From Ectopseudomonas guguanensis (GTDB taxonomy: Bacteria > Pseudomonadota > Gammaproteobacteria > Pseudomonadales > Pseudomonadaceae), in NCBI RefSeq assembly GCF_900104265.1, contig NZ_FNJJ01000018.1:1-64000 (forward strand): 64,000 bases of DNA. Reading direction: 5' to 3'. A model generated the notes under the pieces. It did no database searches. It was not told where the DNA came from and worked only from the letters and a program-made list of their open reading frames with translations. Below are positions 16,813 to 25,157 of the stretch, piece after piece; within the stretch, counting starts at the first letter, position 1; every line of letters starts with the position of its first letter. The translations under genes and the position numbers were made by a program.

Positions 16813-17855
16813 CCTTCGTTCTCCTGTTTGAATACCGCGGTAAAGGACACCAGCTCCTCCAGCTTCTCGCGCGCCAGCCCGGTGTGCAGGGCGTCATGCG
16901 CCAGCTGGATACCTTCGCGCAGGCTGCTGGCGTGATCGGCAGCATAGAGCGCAGCGCCCGCATTGAGCACGATCATGTCGGCAGCCTTCTGGCCGTTCTC
17001 GGTCTTGCGCCGGCCGAGGGCATCGCGGATCAGTTCCAGCGACTGCTCGGCGTTGTCGACGGTCAGGCCGATCAGGCTCTGGCTCTTGATGCCGAAATCC
17101 TCGGGCTGGATGCGGTACTCGCTGACCACACCGTCCTTGAGCTCGGCGACGAAGGTCGGCGCGGCCAGGCTGATCTCGTCCAGGCCATCCTGCGCATGCA
17201 CCACCAACACGTGCTCGCTGCCCAGGCGCTGCAGCACTTCGGCCATCGGCCGGCACAGCGCCTGGCTGAACACGCCGATGACCTGATGTTTGGCGCCCGC
17301 CGGATTGGTCATCGGGCCAAGCATATTGAAGATGGTGCGCAGACCCAGCTCGCGACGCGGGCCGATGGCGTGCTTCATCGCGCCATGATGGGACGGGGCG
17401 AACATGAAGCCGACACCGACGCTTTCCACGCAGCGCGCCACCTGCTCGGGCTTGAGCCCCAGGTAGACACCGGCGGCTTCCAGCAGATCGGCGCTGCCGC
17501 TCTTGCCGGATACCGCGCGGTTGCCGTGCTTGGCCACCTTGCCGCCGGCCGCCGCGACGACGAAGGCCGCTGCGGTGGAGACGTTGAAGATGTTCATGCC
17601 ATCGCCGCCGGTGCCGCAGGTGTCGACCAGGCGCTCGGCATCGATCACCACCGGCGCGGCCAGCTCACGCATGACGCTGGCGGCGCCGACGATCTCGTCG
17701 ATGGTCTCGCTCTTCATGCGCATGCCCATGAGGAAGGCACCGATCTGCGCATCGGTGCACTGGCCGGTCATGATTTCGCGCATGACCGCCTGCATTTCCT
17801 CGGTGGTCAGATCGAGCTGAGAGACGATGCGATTGAGGGCTTCCTTGATATTCAT
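16809..17855 (-). CDS. trpD: anthranilate phosphoribosyltransferase
   Basis: Transfers phosphoribose from PRPP to anthranilate. It has 348 residues, with the glycine-rich PRPP loop VDTCGTGGDGMNIFNVST and the KHGNRAVSGKSGSADLLEA segment. Four-base overlaps with trpG upstream and trpC downstream show tight translational coupling. Confidence 0.97.
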   Translation of the reverse strand: MNIKEALNRIVSQLDLTTEEMQAVMREIMTGQCTDAQIGAFLMGMRMKSETIDEIVGAASVMRELAAPVVIDAERLVDTCGTGGDGMNIFNVSTAAAFVVAAAGGKVAKHGNRAVSGKSGSADLLEAAGVYLGLKPEQVARCVESVGVGFMFAPSHHGAMKHAIGPRRELGLRTIFNMLGPMTNPAGAKHQVIGVFSQALCRPMAEVLQRLGSEHVLVVHAQDGLDEISLAAPTFVAELKDGVVSEYRIQPEDFGIKSQSLIGLTVDNAEQSLELIRDALGRRKTENGQKAADMIVLNAGAALYAADHASSLREGIQLAHDALHTGLAREKLEELVSFTAVFKQENEG

Positions 17856-18448
17856 GCGCGCACGCCTCCGGTCTGCTTGAGGAAGTTGGCGAACAGTTCG
17901 TGGCCCTGCTCGGTGAGGATGGACTCGGGATGGAACTGCACGCCCTCGATGTTCAAAGTCTTGTGGCGCAGGCCCATGATCTCGTCGACCGAGCCGTCTT
18001 CATGCTGGGTCCAGGCGGTGATCTCCAGGCAATCCGGCAGGGTCTCGCGCTTGACCACCAGGGAATGATAGCGGGTCACGGTGAGCGGGTTGTTCAGACC
18101 GGCGAACACGCCCTTGTCCGCATGGAACACCGGGCTGGTCTTGCCGTGCATCACCTGGCGCGCGCGCACCACGTCGCCGCCATAGGCCTGGCCGATGCTC
18201 TGGTGGCCAAGGCAGACGCCGAGGATCGGCAGCTTGCCGGCGAAACGCAGGATGGCCTCGATGGACACGCCCGCCTCGGTCGGCGTGCACGGGCCGGGCG
18301 AGACGACAATGCGCTCGGGCTTGAGCGCTTCGATCTCGGCGATGCTCAGTTCGTCATTGCGGATCACGTGCACGTCGGCGCCCAGTTCGCCCAGGTACTG
18401 CACGACGTTGTAGGTGAAGGAGTCGTAGTTGTCGATCATCAAAAGCAT
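17852..18448 (-). CDS. trpG: anthranilate synthase glutaminase subunit
   Basis: Class I glutamine amidotransferase that supplies ammonia to TrpE. It has 198 residues with the catalytic nucleophile in GVCLGHQSIGQ (Cys79) and the His/Glu pair in FHPESILT. The start was set at MLLMIDNYDSF. Only 13 bases separate it from the trpE stop, whereas in P. aeruginosa a pyocin cluster occupies this junction. Confidence 0.97.
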   Translation of the reverse strand: MLLMIDNYDSFTYNVVQYLGELGADVHVIRNDELSIAEIEALKPERIVVSPGPCTPTEAGVSIEAILRFAGKLPILGVCLGHQSIGQAYGGDVVRARQVMHGKTSPVFHADKGVFAGLNNPLTVTRYHSLVVKRETLPDCLEITAWTQHEDGSVDEIMGLRHKTLNIEGVQFHPESILTEQGHELFANFLKQTGGVRA

Positions 18449-18461
18449 GGTACGGCTCCTG

Positions 18462-19952
18462 TTATTCCTGGGCCTGGGCGGCAGTCTGTTCGGCGAGCGC
18501 AACGGCGCGGAACATGGCGCGGCGCTTGTTCAGGGTTTCTTCCCACTCCAGGGCGGGCACCGAGTCGGCGACGATGCCGGCGCCGGCCTGCACGTGCAGT
18601 TCGCCGTCCTTGATCACCGCGGTACGAATGGCAATCGCAGTGTCCATGTTGCCGTTCCAGGCGTAGTAACCGACCGCACCGCCGTAGACGCCGCGCTTGA
18701 CCGGCTCCAGCTCGTCGATGATTTCCATGGCGCGGATCTTCGGCGCACCGGACAGGGTGCCGGCCGGCAGGATGGCGCGCAGCGCGTCCATCGCCGACAG
18801 CTCGGGTTTCAGCTGACCGGTGACGTTGGAGACGATATGCATGACGTTGGAATAGCGCTCGATGACCATCTTCTCGGTCAGCTTGACCGAGCCGATCTGC
18901 GACACGCGGCCGGTGTCGTTACGGCCCAGGTCGATCAGCATCAGGTGCTCGGCGATTTCCTTGGCGTCGGACAGCAGGTCGTCTTCCAGCGCCTTGTCCG
19001 CCTCCTCGCTGGCGCCGCGCGGGCGCGTACCGGCGATAGGGCGCACGGTGACCAGACCGTCCTCGACGCGCACCAGCACCTCCGGCGAGGAGCCGACCAC
19101 ATGGAAGTCGCCGAAGTTGAAGAAGTACATATAAGGCGTTGGGTTGATGCAGCGGAGCGCACGATACAGGTCGATCGGTGCCGCCTTGAACGGGATCGAC
19201 ATGCGCTGGGAGATCACCACCTGCATGCAGTCGCCGGCCAGGATGTACTCCTTGATCGAACGGACCGCCGCCTCGTAGTCGCCCTGGCTGTAGCTGGAAC
19301 GGAACGCCGGTTCCTCGCCCAGCGGCGCGGACAGGTCCACCCCCAGGCGCGGGGTGATCGGCTGACGCAGCTTGTGCAGGATCTCGCGCAGACGCGCATG
19401 GCCTTGCTCGAAGGCGTCCGGCTGGACCGGGTCGGCCAGAACGATGCCGTGCATCTTGCCGGCCAGGTTGTCGAATACCACCACCGCGTCGGAGACCATC
19501 AGCAGGATGTCCGGCGTACCCAGCGCATCGGGATTGACCCCAGCAGCCAGTTTGGGCTCGACGTAGCGCACGCTGTCGTAGCCGAAATAGCCGACCAGGC
19601 CACCGTTGAAGCGCGGCAGACCGGCAATGGTCGGCACCCTGTAGCGCGCCTTGAACTGCTCGACGAACTCCAGCGGGTCGGCGCATTGGTGGCGCTCGAC
19701 CTCGACGCCGTCGGTGCTGACCACCACGTCATGGCCATGCACGCGCAGCACGGTGCGCGCCGGCAGGCCGATGATCGAATAACGGCCCCACTTCTCGCCG
19801 CCCTGCACGGATTCGAGCAGGTAGGAGTTGGGCGCGTCGGCCAGTTTCAGGTAGATGGACAGCGGCGTGTCGAAATCCACCAGGGTTTCGCAGGCCAGGG
19901 GAATGCGGTTGTAGCCTTCGGCGGCTAAACGCAGGAATTCTTCATGGGTCAT
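18462..19952 (-). CDS. trpE: anthranilate synthase component I
   Basis: Chorismate-using large subunit, first committed step to tryptophan. It has 496 residues, with the feedback-inhibition region SYLLESVQGGEKWGRYS near the N-terminus and chorismate-binding signatures (GTRPRG, LIDLGRNDTGRV, LPAGTLSGAPK). Two in-frame ATGs lie 4 codons apart; MTHEEFLRL was preferred. It is preceded by a Trp-codon leader, so attenuation is the expected control. Confidence 0.97.
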   Translation of the reverse strand: MTHEEFLRLAAEGYNRIPLACETLVDFDTPLSIYLKLADAPNSYLLESVQGGEKWGRYSIIGLPARTVLRVHGHDVVVSTDGVEVERHQCADPLEFVEQFKARYRVPTIAGLPRFNGGLVGYFGYDSVRYVEPKLAAGVNPDALGTPDILLMVSDAVVVFDNLAGKMHGIVLADPVQPDAFEQGHARLREILHKLRQPITPRLGVDLSAPLGEEPAFRSSYSQGDYEAAVRSIKEYILAGDCMQVVISQRMSIPFKAAPIDLYRALRCINPTPYMYFFNFGDFHVVGSSPEVLVRVEDGLVTVRPIAGTRPRGASEEADKALEDDLLSDAKEIAEHLMLIDLGRNDTGRVSQIGSVKLTEKMVIERYSNVMHIVSNVTGQLKPELSAMDALRAILPAGTLSGAPKIRAMEIIDELEPVKRGVYGGAVGYYAWNGNMDTAIAIRTAVIKDGELHVQAGAGIVADSVPALEWEETLNKRRAMFRAVALAEQTAAQAQE

Positions 19953-19994
19953 GATCAGCCTCATGGCTCGGGGAAAACGGTCGGGTGCAAACGG

Positions 19995-20009
19995 GCCGCG
20001 CGCAGCGGC
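19995..20009 (-). promoter_or_regulatory. candidate attenuator hairpin of trpE
   Basis: Between the leader peptide and trpE a GCCGC / GCGGC stem with a GC-rich 5-base loop is seen. GCGC blocks just after the Trp codons could pair alternatively with it. There is no good U-tract immediately after, so which hairpin terminates is uncertain. Confidence 0.4.
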
Positions 20010-20018
20010 AGGACGAAA

Positions 20019-20063
20019 TCAGGCGCGCCAGCGCCAACGGGCCAGGGCCTTGATGACCTTCAT
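20019..20063 (-). CDS. trpL: trpE leader peptide (attenuation)
   Basis: Upstream of trpE on the same strand lies a 14-codon frame, MKVIKALARWRWRA, with two Trp codons separated by one Arg codon just before a TGA. This is the layout of a trp leader peptide; attenuation of trpE has been reported in P. putida. If an upstream in-frame GTG were used, a third Trp codon (TTG-free, CTC TGG) would be included. No strong Shine-Dalgarno is visible. Spacing from its stop to trpE is 66 bases. Confidence 0.75.
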   Translation of the reverse strand: MKVIKALARWRWRA

Positions 20064-20175
20064 CCAGAGTTTGCAGCTAACCACCACGGTGCGATCTCGA
20101 CAGGCGGGGGAATAAGGAGAGCGGCCAAGGTAGCAGCTACACGCCAAGCGCTGCAAGCGGGGCAAAGCGATAGCT

Positions 20176-20237
20176 TGGCAGGAGCGGATTTATCCGCGAT
20201 CTCAATCGCCGGTTTCGCGGCTGAAGCCGCTCCTACA
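20176..20237. repeat. REP-type palindromic pair (GGAGCGG family)
   Basis: Two oppositely oriented arms, AGGAGCGGATTTATCCGCG and CGCGGCTGAAGCCGCTCCTA, separated by a short spacer, as in Pseudomonas REP doublets. Located between gph and the trp leader; the trp promoter must lie between it and the leader or inside it. Confidence 0.85.
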
Positions 20238-20267
20238 AAAAAGCCGAATGGCACGGCTGAAGATTCG

Positions 20268-20948
20268 TCAGAGCAACTCGGCGAGGCTATCGACCACCAG
20301 GCTCGGCTCTTCCTCGATGATCGGCCGGCCATGGTTGTAGCCGTAGCTAACCGCGACGCAGGGCACGCCGGCAGCGCGGGCGGCCAGCACGTCGTTGCGC
20401 GAGTCGCCGACGAATAACGATTGCGCCGCCTCGACGCCTGCCAGGCGCATCACCTGCAGCAGCGCCGCCGGATCGGGCTTCTGCTGCGGCAGGGTGTCGC
20501 CGCCGATGATCCAGCGAAAGTAGCCACCCAGGCCGACCTGTTCCAGCAACGGCGCGACGAAGCGCTCCGGCTTGTTGGTCACCACCGCCAGTTCGACGGC
20601 AGCGGTGCTCAGCGCTTCGAGCAGCTCGTGCACACCCGGGTAGAGCGCGGTCAGGTCATGACAGTCGGCGTAGATATCGAGAAAGCGCGCCAGCGCCTGC
20701 TCCGTCTCGGCCTCGCCCACCGCGGAATGATCCAGGCCACCGGCCAGGGCGCGCCGCACCAGCACGCGGGCGCCATTGCCGACCCACTCGCGAACCTGTT
20801 CCACGCCAGCCGGCGGGCGGCCCAGTTCGACCAGCATGCGGTCGACCGCTGCAGCCAGATCGGGCACCGAGTCGATCAGCGTGCCGTCCAGGTCGAACAT
20901 CACCAGGCGCGGCAGCTCGCCGCCGCACAGCGCGCGCAGCGGTCTCAT
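20268..20948 (-). CDS. gph: phosphoglycolate phosphatase
   Basis: HAD-family hydrolase clearing 2-phosphoglycolate, mainly from repair of 3'-phosphoglycolate DNA ends. A 226-residue protein with the nucleophile motif DLDGTLID (D19, D21), the threonine motif VVTNKP and the late motif FVGDSRNDVLAARAAG. The start overlaps the rpe stop (ATGA), so the two are coupled. Confidence 0.93.
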   Translation of the reverse strand: MRPLRALCGGELPRLVMFDLDGTLIDSVPDLAAAVDRMLVELGRPPAGVEQVREWVGNGARVLVRRALAGGLDHSAVGEAETEQALARFLDIYADCHDLTALYPGVHELLEALSTAAVELAVVTNKPERFVAPLLEQVGLGGYFRWIIGGDTLPQQKPDPAALLQVMRLAGVEAAQSLFVGDSRNDVLAARAAGVPCVAVSYGYNHGRPIIEEEPSLVVDSLAELL

Positions 20949-21619
20949 CCACGCACCTGGGCCAGTTCGGCGCGCATGGCGTCGATCACCGCCTTGTAGT
21001 CCGGCTGATTGAAGATGGCCGAGCCGGCAACGAAGGTGTCGGCGCCCGCCTCGGCGATCTCGCGGATGTTCTGCACGTTGACGCCGCCGTCGATCTCCAG
21101 GCGGATCTCGCGACCGCTGGCGTCGATCAGCGCACGGGCTTCACGCAGCTTGTCGAGGGTACCGGGGATGAACTTCTGCCCGCCGAAGCCGGGGTTGACG
21201 CTCATCAAGAGGATCATGTCGACCTTGTCCATCACGTACTTGAGTACGTCCAGCGGAGTAGCCGGGTTGAATACCAGGCCGGCCTTGGCACCACCGCTCT
21301 TGATCAGTTGCAGGCTGCGGTCGATGTGCTCGGACGCTTCCGGGTGGAAGGTGATATAGCTGGCGCCAGCCTCGATGAAGTCGCCGATGATGCGATCCAC
21401 CGGCTTGACCATCAGGTGCGCATCGATGGGCGCGGTGATGCCGTATTTGCGCAGCGCCGCGCAGACCATCGGGCCGATGGTCAGGTTGGGCACGTAGTGG
21501 TTGTCCATGACATCGAAGTGGACGATGTCCGCCCCGGCGGCGAGTACGTTGTCCACTTCCTCGCCCAGGCGGGCGAAGTCGGCGGAAAGGATCGACGGGG
21601 CGATGGCGAAGGGTTGCAT
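20945..21619 (-). CDS. rpe: ribulose-phosphate 3-epimerase
   Basis: Interconverts ribulose-5-P and xylulose-5-P. A 224-residue TIM barrel with the signatures APSILSADFARLGEE, HFDVMDNHYVPNLTIGP, MSVNPGFGGQKFIP and EIDGGVN. Metal ligands His/Asp in these motifs are intact. First gene of the rpe-gph pair. Confidence 0.97.
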   Translation of the reverse strand: MQPFAIAPSILSADFARLGEEVDNVLAAGADIVHFDVMDNHYVPNLTIGPMVCAALRKYGITAPIDAHLMVKPVDRIIGDFIEAGASYITFHPEASEHIDRSLQLIKSGGAKAGLVFNPATPLDVLKYVMDKVDMILLMSVNPGFGGQKFIPGTLDKLREARALIDASGREIRLEIDGGVNVQNIREIAEAGADTFVAGSAIFNQPDYKAVIDAMRAELAQVRG

Positions 21620-21722
21620 GGCGCACCTCTAAGGGCTTGGGTCACGGTGGCGCGCATTGTAACGGTTGAAACGGTTGCTGGCAGCGCCGCCAAGACGGGC
21701 GCGCCAATTCGCCTCACAGCAA

Positions 21723-21752
21723 AAGGCCCCGCCGGTTTGCCGGCGGGGCCTT
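21723..21752. terminator. terminator after the ABC transporter operon
   Basis: Perfect stem of 13 bp (AAGGCCCCGCCGG / CCGGCGGGGCCTT) with a 4-base loop, flanked by an A-tract on the left that reads as U on the leftward transcript. Confidence 0.8.
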
Positions 21753-21772
21753 GGTCTTGCAGTTGCGACGGT

Positions 21773-22600
21773 TTATTCCGGCGTCGAGGTGCGCAGCTTC
21801 TCGCTACGTCCGCGCAGCCACTCCAGGGTCAGCAGCAGCAGGATGGAGAAACCGATCAACAGTGTGGCGGCGGCGGCGATGGTCGGCGACAGGTTCTCGC
21901 GGATGCCGCTGAACATCTGTCGCGGCAGGGTGGCCTGCTCGGGGCCGGCGAGGAACAGGGTCACCACCACTTCATCGAACGAGGTGGCGAAGGCGAACAG
22001 AGCACCGGAGATCACCCCCGGCGCGATCAGCGGCAAAGTCACGCGGCGGAAGGTGGTCAGCGGCGAGGCGCCGAGGCTGGCGGCGGCGCGCACCAGATTG
22101 TGGTTGAAGCCCTGCAGCGTGGCCGACACGGTGATGATAACGAAGGGCACGCCCAGTACCGCATGCACCAGGATCAGCGAGATATAACTGTTGCCCATGC
22201 CCAGCGGGGCGAAGAACAGGTAGCTGGCGACACCGATGATCACCACCGGAACGATCATCGGCGAGATCAGCAGGCTCATCACCAGCGCCTTGCCACGGAA
22301 CTCGCCACGGGTCAGGCCGATGGCCGCCAGGGTACCGAAGACCATGGCCAGCAGCGTCGCGGCCGGGGCGATGATCAGGCTGTTTTTCAGCGAACGCATC
22401 CAGTCGGCGGACATGAAGAAGTCTTCGTACCAGCGCAGCGAGAAGCCCTGCAGCGGGTAGACCAGGAAGGTGCCGGAGTTGAACGACAGCGGCACGATGA
22501 CCAGCACCGGCAGGATCAGGAACAGCAGCACCAGGGCGCAGATGATACGCAGGCCGTAGTACCAGAGGCGCTCGACGGGTGACATGTAGGGGCTGAGCAT
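21773..22600 (-). CDS. ABC transporter permease, PotC-like (AgtD-like)
   Basis: Inner-membrane permease of a polyamine/amino-acid-type importer. It has 275 residues with six predicted helices and the EAA loop RAAASLGASPLTTFRRVTLP that contacts the ATPase. By position it corresponds to a gene of the PAO1 agt system for delta-aminovalerate/GABA uptake, an inference from synteny. Separated from the partner permease by a long palindromic element. Confidence 0.87.
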   Translation of the reverse strand: MLSPYMSPVERLWYYGLRIICALVLLFLILPVLVIVPLSFNSGTFLVYPLQGFSLRWYEDFFMSADWMRSLKNSLIIAPAATLLAMVFGTLAAIGLTRGEFRGKALVMSLLISPMIVPVVIIGVASYLFFAPLGMGNSYISLILVHAVLGVPFVIITVSATLQGFNHNLVRAAASLGASPLTTFRRVTLPLIAPGVISGALFAFATSFDEVVVTLFLAGPEQATLPRQMFSGIRENLSPTIAAAATLLIGFSILLLLTLEWLRGRSEKLRTSTPE

Positions 22601-22628
22601 GGGTTTTACTCCAGTGAGCTTTCAAGCT

Positions 22629-22728
22629 CCCCTCTCCCGCTTGCGGGAGAGGGGTTGGGGGAGAGGGTTTGGTAAACAGCCACCCTCTCCCGCCCTTCGG
22701 GCACCCTCTCCCATGAATGGGAGAGGGT
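22629..22728. repeat. double palindrome within the transporter operon
   Basis: Two stem-loops made of CCCTCTCCC / GGGAGAGGG arms (22629-22654 and 22703-22728) and related copies between them. It occupies most of the intercistronic gap between the two permease genes, where it may influence transcript stability or expression ratio. Confidence 0.85.
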
Positions 22729-22758
22729 CATCAGATGGTCTGCTACGCAGACCGCTTT

Positions 22759-24024
22759 TTAACCAAGCCTCAGCTTGCTGGCACCGACCAGCCAGCTGTA
22801 CACCACGTAGAGCACCAGGGTCGCAGCCAGCAACAGGCCGCCAAGGGCCGTGGCCATGCCCCAGTTGATGGTGGTGTTGGTGTAGAAGGCGACGAAGTAG
22901 CTGATCATCTGGTCGTTCGGGCTGCCCAGCAGCGCCGGGGTGATGTAGTAACCAATCGACAGGATGAACACCAGCAGGCAACCGGCGCCGACACCGGCCA
23001 GGGTCTGCGGGAAGTACACCCGCCAGAAACTGGCGAACGGATGACAGCCGAGCGACACCGCCGCGCGCATGTAGCTGGGCGAGATGCCCTTCATCACGCT
23101 GTAGATCGGCAGGATCATGAACGGCAGCATGATGTGCACCATGGCCACGTAAACACCACTGCGGTTGAACACCAGCTGCAGGGGCTGCTCGATGATGCCC
23201 AGCGACATCAGCGCGCTGTTGATCAATCCGCCCGACTGCAACAGCACGATCCAGGCCGCCACCCGCACCAGAATCGAGGTCCAGAACGGCAGCAGCACCA
23301 GAATCATCAACAGGTTGCCGGAGCGGGTCGGCAGGTTGGCCAGCAGATAAGCCAACGGATAGGCCAGCACCAGGCAAATGGCGGTGATCACCAGGCTCAT
23401 CCAGAAGGTGCGGGCGAAGATGTCCAGATAGATGGCCTGATCCGGCGTGGCCTTGGCCAGCTCACCGAGATCGTCGATACGATGATCGAGCGCAGCCAGC
23501 AGGTAATAGGGAGTAACCGGCGAGGCGTTACGGCGGATCACCTGCCAGTAGGCGGGATCGCCCCAGCGCTCGTCCAGGTCGAGGAAGGCCTCCTGGTAGG
23601 ACGCCGGCTCCTCGCGCAACGGCAGCTTGCGTGCGGTGCTGCTGACCAGACTGCGAAAGCCCGCCAGCTCCATGTTCAGGCGCTTGGACAGATCGCCCAG
23701 GCTCTGGTTGCGGCGCGCCTCGACGATGTCGCTGGCAATGGCCTGGTACACCGACTCGTCCGGCAAACCACGACCATCCCAGGCACTGATCGCCTCGACG
23801 GTGCGCGGCAGACTGCCGACCACTTCCGGGTTGTCGACGCTGCGCAGCAACAGGGCGCCAATAGGCAACAGGAAGGTCAGCAGAAGGAACAGCAACAGCG
23901 GCAGGATCAGCGCCTTGGATTTCAGACGATTGAAACGCTCGGCACGGGCCAGACGCTGCTTCAGGCTCGGCCCGGGCAACTCGGTGGCAGGCAGTACGGC
24001 GGCCATGGACAACTCCGCAAGCAA
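22759..24024 (-). CDS. ABC transporter permease, PotB-like with long N-terminal periplasmic region (AgtC-like)
   Basis: A 421-residue permease. A first helix (about 38-60, ALILPLLLFLLLTFLLPIGA) is followed by roughly 150 residues of soluble periplasmic sequence, then the usual helices and the EAA loop RAAVSLGCHPFASFWRVYFP. The extended N-terminal insert is typical of this permease subgroup and makes it much longer than E. coli PotB. Works with the PotC-like partner. Confidence 0.87.
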   Translation of the reverse strand: MLAELSMAAVLPATELPGPSLKQRLARAERFNRLKSKALILPLLLFLLLTFLLPIGALLLRSVDNPEVVGSLPRTVEAISAWDGRGLPDESVYQAIASDIVEARRNQSLGDLSKRLNMELAGFRSLVSSTARKLPLREEPASYQEAFLDLDERWGDPAYWQVIRRNASPVTPYYLLAALDHRIDDLGELAKATPDQAIYLDIFARTFWMSLVITAICLVLAYPLAYLLANLPTRSGNLLMILVLLPFWTSILVRVAAWIVLLQSGGLINSALMSLGIIEQPLQLVFNRSGVYVAMVHIMLPFMILPIYSVMKGISPSYMRAAVSLGCHPFASFWRVYFPQTLAGVGAGCLLVFILSIGYYITPALLGSPNDQMISYFVAFYTNTTINWGMATALGGLLLAATLVLYVVYSWLVGASKLRLG

Positions 24025-24072
24025 GAAGAAAATTCAGACGGCCCTGCCAGCAGGCAGGGCCGGATAGGCGAC

Positions 24073-25104
24073 TTAGCGCGCGGCCCAGGCGTTGAAGCGT
24101 TGCTCCAGCTGCTCGCCGTAGTCAGCCCAGAAGGTCACGTCGATGGCCACCTGGTTGGCGATGTTTTCCGGCGTGGTCGGCATCAGGTTCAGACGCTCCG
24201 GCGCCAGCAGCTCGATGGCCTGCTTGTTGGCCGGCCCGTAGGCGATGTTCTCCGAATAGGTCTTCTGCGCTTCGGGCTTGACCGAGAAGGCGATGAACTG
24301 CTTGGCCAGCTCGACGTTCTTCGCGCCACGCGGGATGGCCCAGGAGTCGAAGTCATAGATGCCGCCGTTCCACACCACCTGCAGGTTGCTCTCGCCCTGC
24401 ACCGCAGCGATACGGCCGTTGTAGGCCGAGCTCATCACCACGTCGCCAGAGGCGAGGTACTGCGGCGGCTGGGCGCCGGCTTCCCACCACTGGATGTTGG
24501 GTTTGAGTTCATCAAGCTTCTTGAACGCGCGATCCTGACCTTCCTTGGTGGCCAGCACCTTGTACACGTCCTTGACCGGCACACCGTCAGCCATCAGGGC
24601 GAATTCCAGGGTGTACTTGGCGCCCTTGCGCAGGCCACGCTTGCCCGGGAATTTCGCTACGTCCCAGAAATCGGCCCAGCTGGTCGGCGCCGCACTGAGC
24701 TTGTCGGCGTTGTAGGCCAGCACCGTGGACCAGACGAAGAAGCCGACGCCGCACGGCTGAATGGCGCCATCAATGAAGTCGGACTCATCGCCGAACAGCG
24801 CCGGGTCGAGTTCCTCGAACAGACCTTCATCGCAACCGCGGGCCAGTTCCGGCGACTCCACCTCGACCAGATCCCAGCTCACGCTGCGGGTATCGACCAT
24901 GGCTTTGACCTTGGCCATTTCACCGTTGTATTCGCCGCCCAGCACCTTGTTGCCGGTTTCCTTCTCGAAGGGTTCGTAGAACGCCTTGACCTGCGCCGCC
25001 TTGTTCGCGCCGCCGAAGGATACCGCTGTCAGGTCCACCGCCAGTGCCGGCATGGCGCAGCTAACGCCCAGGGCCAATGCCGCCAGCTTCAGGGATTTCG
25101 TCAT
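24073..25104 (-). CDS. extracellular substrate-binding protein, PotD-like (AgtB-like)
   Basis: A 343-residue periplasmic receptor. The signal peptide MTKSLKLAALALGVSCAMPALA is cleaved before VDLTAVSFGG; the start was set there and not at a longer upstream frame. Features of the spermidine/putrescine-binding class are visible (VEVESPELARGCDEGL, YALEF-type hinge, FWADYGEQLEQRFNAW at the C-terminus). The ligand is predicted to be a small cationic or omega-amino compound. Confidence 0.88.
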   Translation of the reverse strand: MTKSLKLAALALGVSCAMPALAVDLTAVSFGGANKAAQVKAFYEPFEKETGNKVLGGEYNGEMAKVKAMVDTRSVSWDLVEVESPELARGCDEGLFEELDPALFGDESDFIDGAIQPCGVGFFVWSTVLAYNADKLSAAPTSWADFWDVAKFPGKRGLRKGAKYTLEFALMADGVPVKDVYKVLATKEGQDRAFKKLDELKPNIQWWEAGAQPPQYLASGDVVMSSAYNGRIAAVQGESNLQVVWNGGIYDFDSWAIPRGAKNVELAKQFIAFSVKPEAQKTYSENIAYGPANKQAIELLAPERLNLMPTTPENIANQVAIDVTFWADYGEQLEQRFNAWAAR

Positions 25105-25157
25105 TCTTATCAGCTCCTCTGTGTTACGGGGTAAAGGTGAAGCACTGCGCGAAGCGC

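Noticed and set aside
22717..25134. An 805-codon rightward frame across the transporter genes
   Set aside because: Gln/His/Arg-rich translation without motifs, antisense to a permease and a binding protein that are both convincing.
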